A stretch of DNA of 64,000 nucleotides from Atopobium sp034113385 (GTDB lineage: Bacteria > Actinomycetota > Coriobacteriia > Coriobacteriales > Atopobiaceae), in assembly GCF_034113385.1 (NCBI RefSeq), contig NZ_JAXEXL010000002.1, forward strand, positions 69,557 through 133,556, in the 5' to 3' direction. Shown here in pieces: positions 63,663 through 64,000 of this stretch. Position 1 is the stretch's first letter. Every line of letters begins with the position of its first letter. A program made the translations under genes and the position numbers. The notes under the pieces are model-generated. The model ran no database searches. It was not told where the DNA came from and worked only from the letters and a program-made list of their open reading frames with translations.

Positions 63663-63705
63663 ATCTGGGGGCTTCTCCCAAAAGCTCTATCGAGAAACCC
63701 CAGAT
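63663..63705. terminator. hairpin after ppc containing the TCGAGAAA motif
   Basis: ATCTGGGG pairs with CCCCAGAT, and the inner TTCTC pairs with GAGAA. There is no T-run on the plus strand. The 3' arm contains TCGAGAAA at 63690-63697. It may end ppc transcription before the rRNA-type promoter. Confidence 0.55.
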
Positions 63706-63794
63706 AGAGTGATATGAAACAAATTGGATGGTGATGCCTAGTCATTTCACATTTGTGTCTAAAATATGAATCAACACAAATCTAGTTTTTGTGC

Positions 63795-63823
63795 TTGCAA
63801 GGCCCAAAAGGGGTGTGTATATT
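63795..63823 (+). promoter_or_regulatory. strong promoter of a probable rRNA operon
   Basis: TTGCAA (-35, 63795-63800) and TATATT (-10, 63818-63823) are separated by exactly 17 bases. AT-rich sequence upstream could be an UP element. Transcription would start near 63830. Confidence 0.7.
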
Positions 63824-63829
63824 AATACA

Positions 63830-64000
63830 TCGCACGCGGTGGTGCACACACAAAAACACACCACCTGATGTGCTGCGAACCTTGAAAACCGGATACTGCG
63901 ATCGAAAGATCAGCAAAGACAGCACAGCGAAATTTCGAAGCAAATAAGCAATCGTTAATTTTACTTTGAATCCAGATCAGCGGAAATTTTAGATGTCAGG
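63830..64000 (+). other. leader of a probable rRNA operon
   Basis: Transcribed spacer after the strong promoter. It has a GGTGGTG/CACACCACC-type hairpin at about 63838-63870 and the sequence GAACCTTGAAAACCGGATA, of a type common before 16S genes and in rRNA spacers of Gram-positive bacteria. The 16S 5' end (typically GAGAGTTTGATC...) is not reached in the window, so the identification is inference. Confidence 0.55.

Noticed and set aside
1..64000. tRNA genes, CRISPR arrays, insertion sequences or prophage genes
   Set aside because: No cloverleaf, regularly spaced repeats, transposase, integrase or phage structural genes were recognised by eye on either strand.
63900..64000. 16S rRNA 5' end inside the window
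   Set aside because: The conserved 5' start of 16S rRNA was not found before base 64000; only a leader-like sequence is seen.

Overview
The window looks like a chromosomal segment of a low-to-moderate GC Gram-positive actinobacterium, most likely a member of the Coriobacteriia (Atopobiaceae, the Atopobium/Lancefieldella/Olsenella group). This is inferred from the gene content: a GlnR-type atypical OmpR regulator beside glnA, a T-box leader on pheST, a secretin-free Tad pilus locus, RicT, and a fermentative set of enzymes. No database search was possible.

Layout. Bases 1-5000 hold a tightly packed operon, topA (5' end outside the window)-tmk-holB-ricT. Bases 5000-8500 hold dtd, a NimA-like flavin protein, an M32 carboxypeptidase and a HAD phosphatase. 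Bases 8500-13050 hold a T-box riboswitch, pheS, pheT and a small zinc phospholipase C-like gene. Bases 13050-22000 are a lower-GC accessory block: a GntR regulator, a stand-alone DhaK-like and DhaL-like pair, a DhaK-DhaL fusion kinase, a galactitol-type PTS EIIB, an unknown membrane protein, a RhaD-type class II aldolase, a galactitol-type PTS EIIC, and a convergent AraC regulator. This is the best candidate for an undescribed system. It looks like a PTS-fed ketose or polyol pathway in which kinases of the dihydroxyacetone-kinase family act together with a ketose-1-phosphate aldolase. The substrate cannot be read from sequence.

Bases 22000-31900 carry a Crp/Fnr regulator with a divergent DMT transporter, pyruvate kinase, a D-lactate dehydrogenase-like enzyme, nagA, a P-type cation ATPase and rsgA. 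Bases 32100-41600 are a complete-looking Tad/Flp pilus operon (cpaB, tadZ/cpaE, cpaF, tadB, tadC, flp, several TadE/TadG-like pseudopilins and two unknown accessory proteins) but without a prepilin peptidase. Bases 41700-46000 hold a small Cys-rich membrane protein, glnA, a GlnR-like regulator and htrA. Bases 46000-53200 form a DNA-repair run, sbcD-sbcC-ligA, followed by a proline iminopeptidase-like gene. Bases 53200-60700 hold single genes: a nitroreductase, a spermidine-synthase-like protein, a DEDD exonuclease, a MarR regulator with twin palindromic operators, DegV, LysR, a radical SAM protein, an XRE regulator and YaaA. Bases 60800-63640 encode PEP carboxylase. The last ~200 bases carry a consensus promoter and what looks like the leader of an rRNA operon lying beyond the window.

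Metabolically, pyruvate kinase, D-lactate dehydrogenase, PEP carboxylase, NagA and the PTS/Dha cluster fit a saccharolytic fermenter. No tRNA, CRISPR array, insertion sequence or prophage was seen. Start codons were moved from the longest open frame where a better ribosome binding site was visible, and each such choice is stated.
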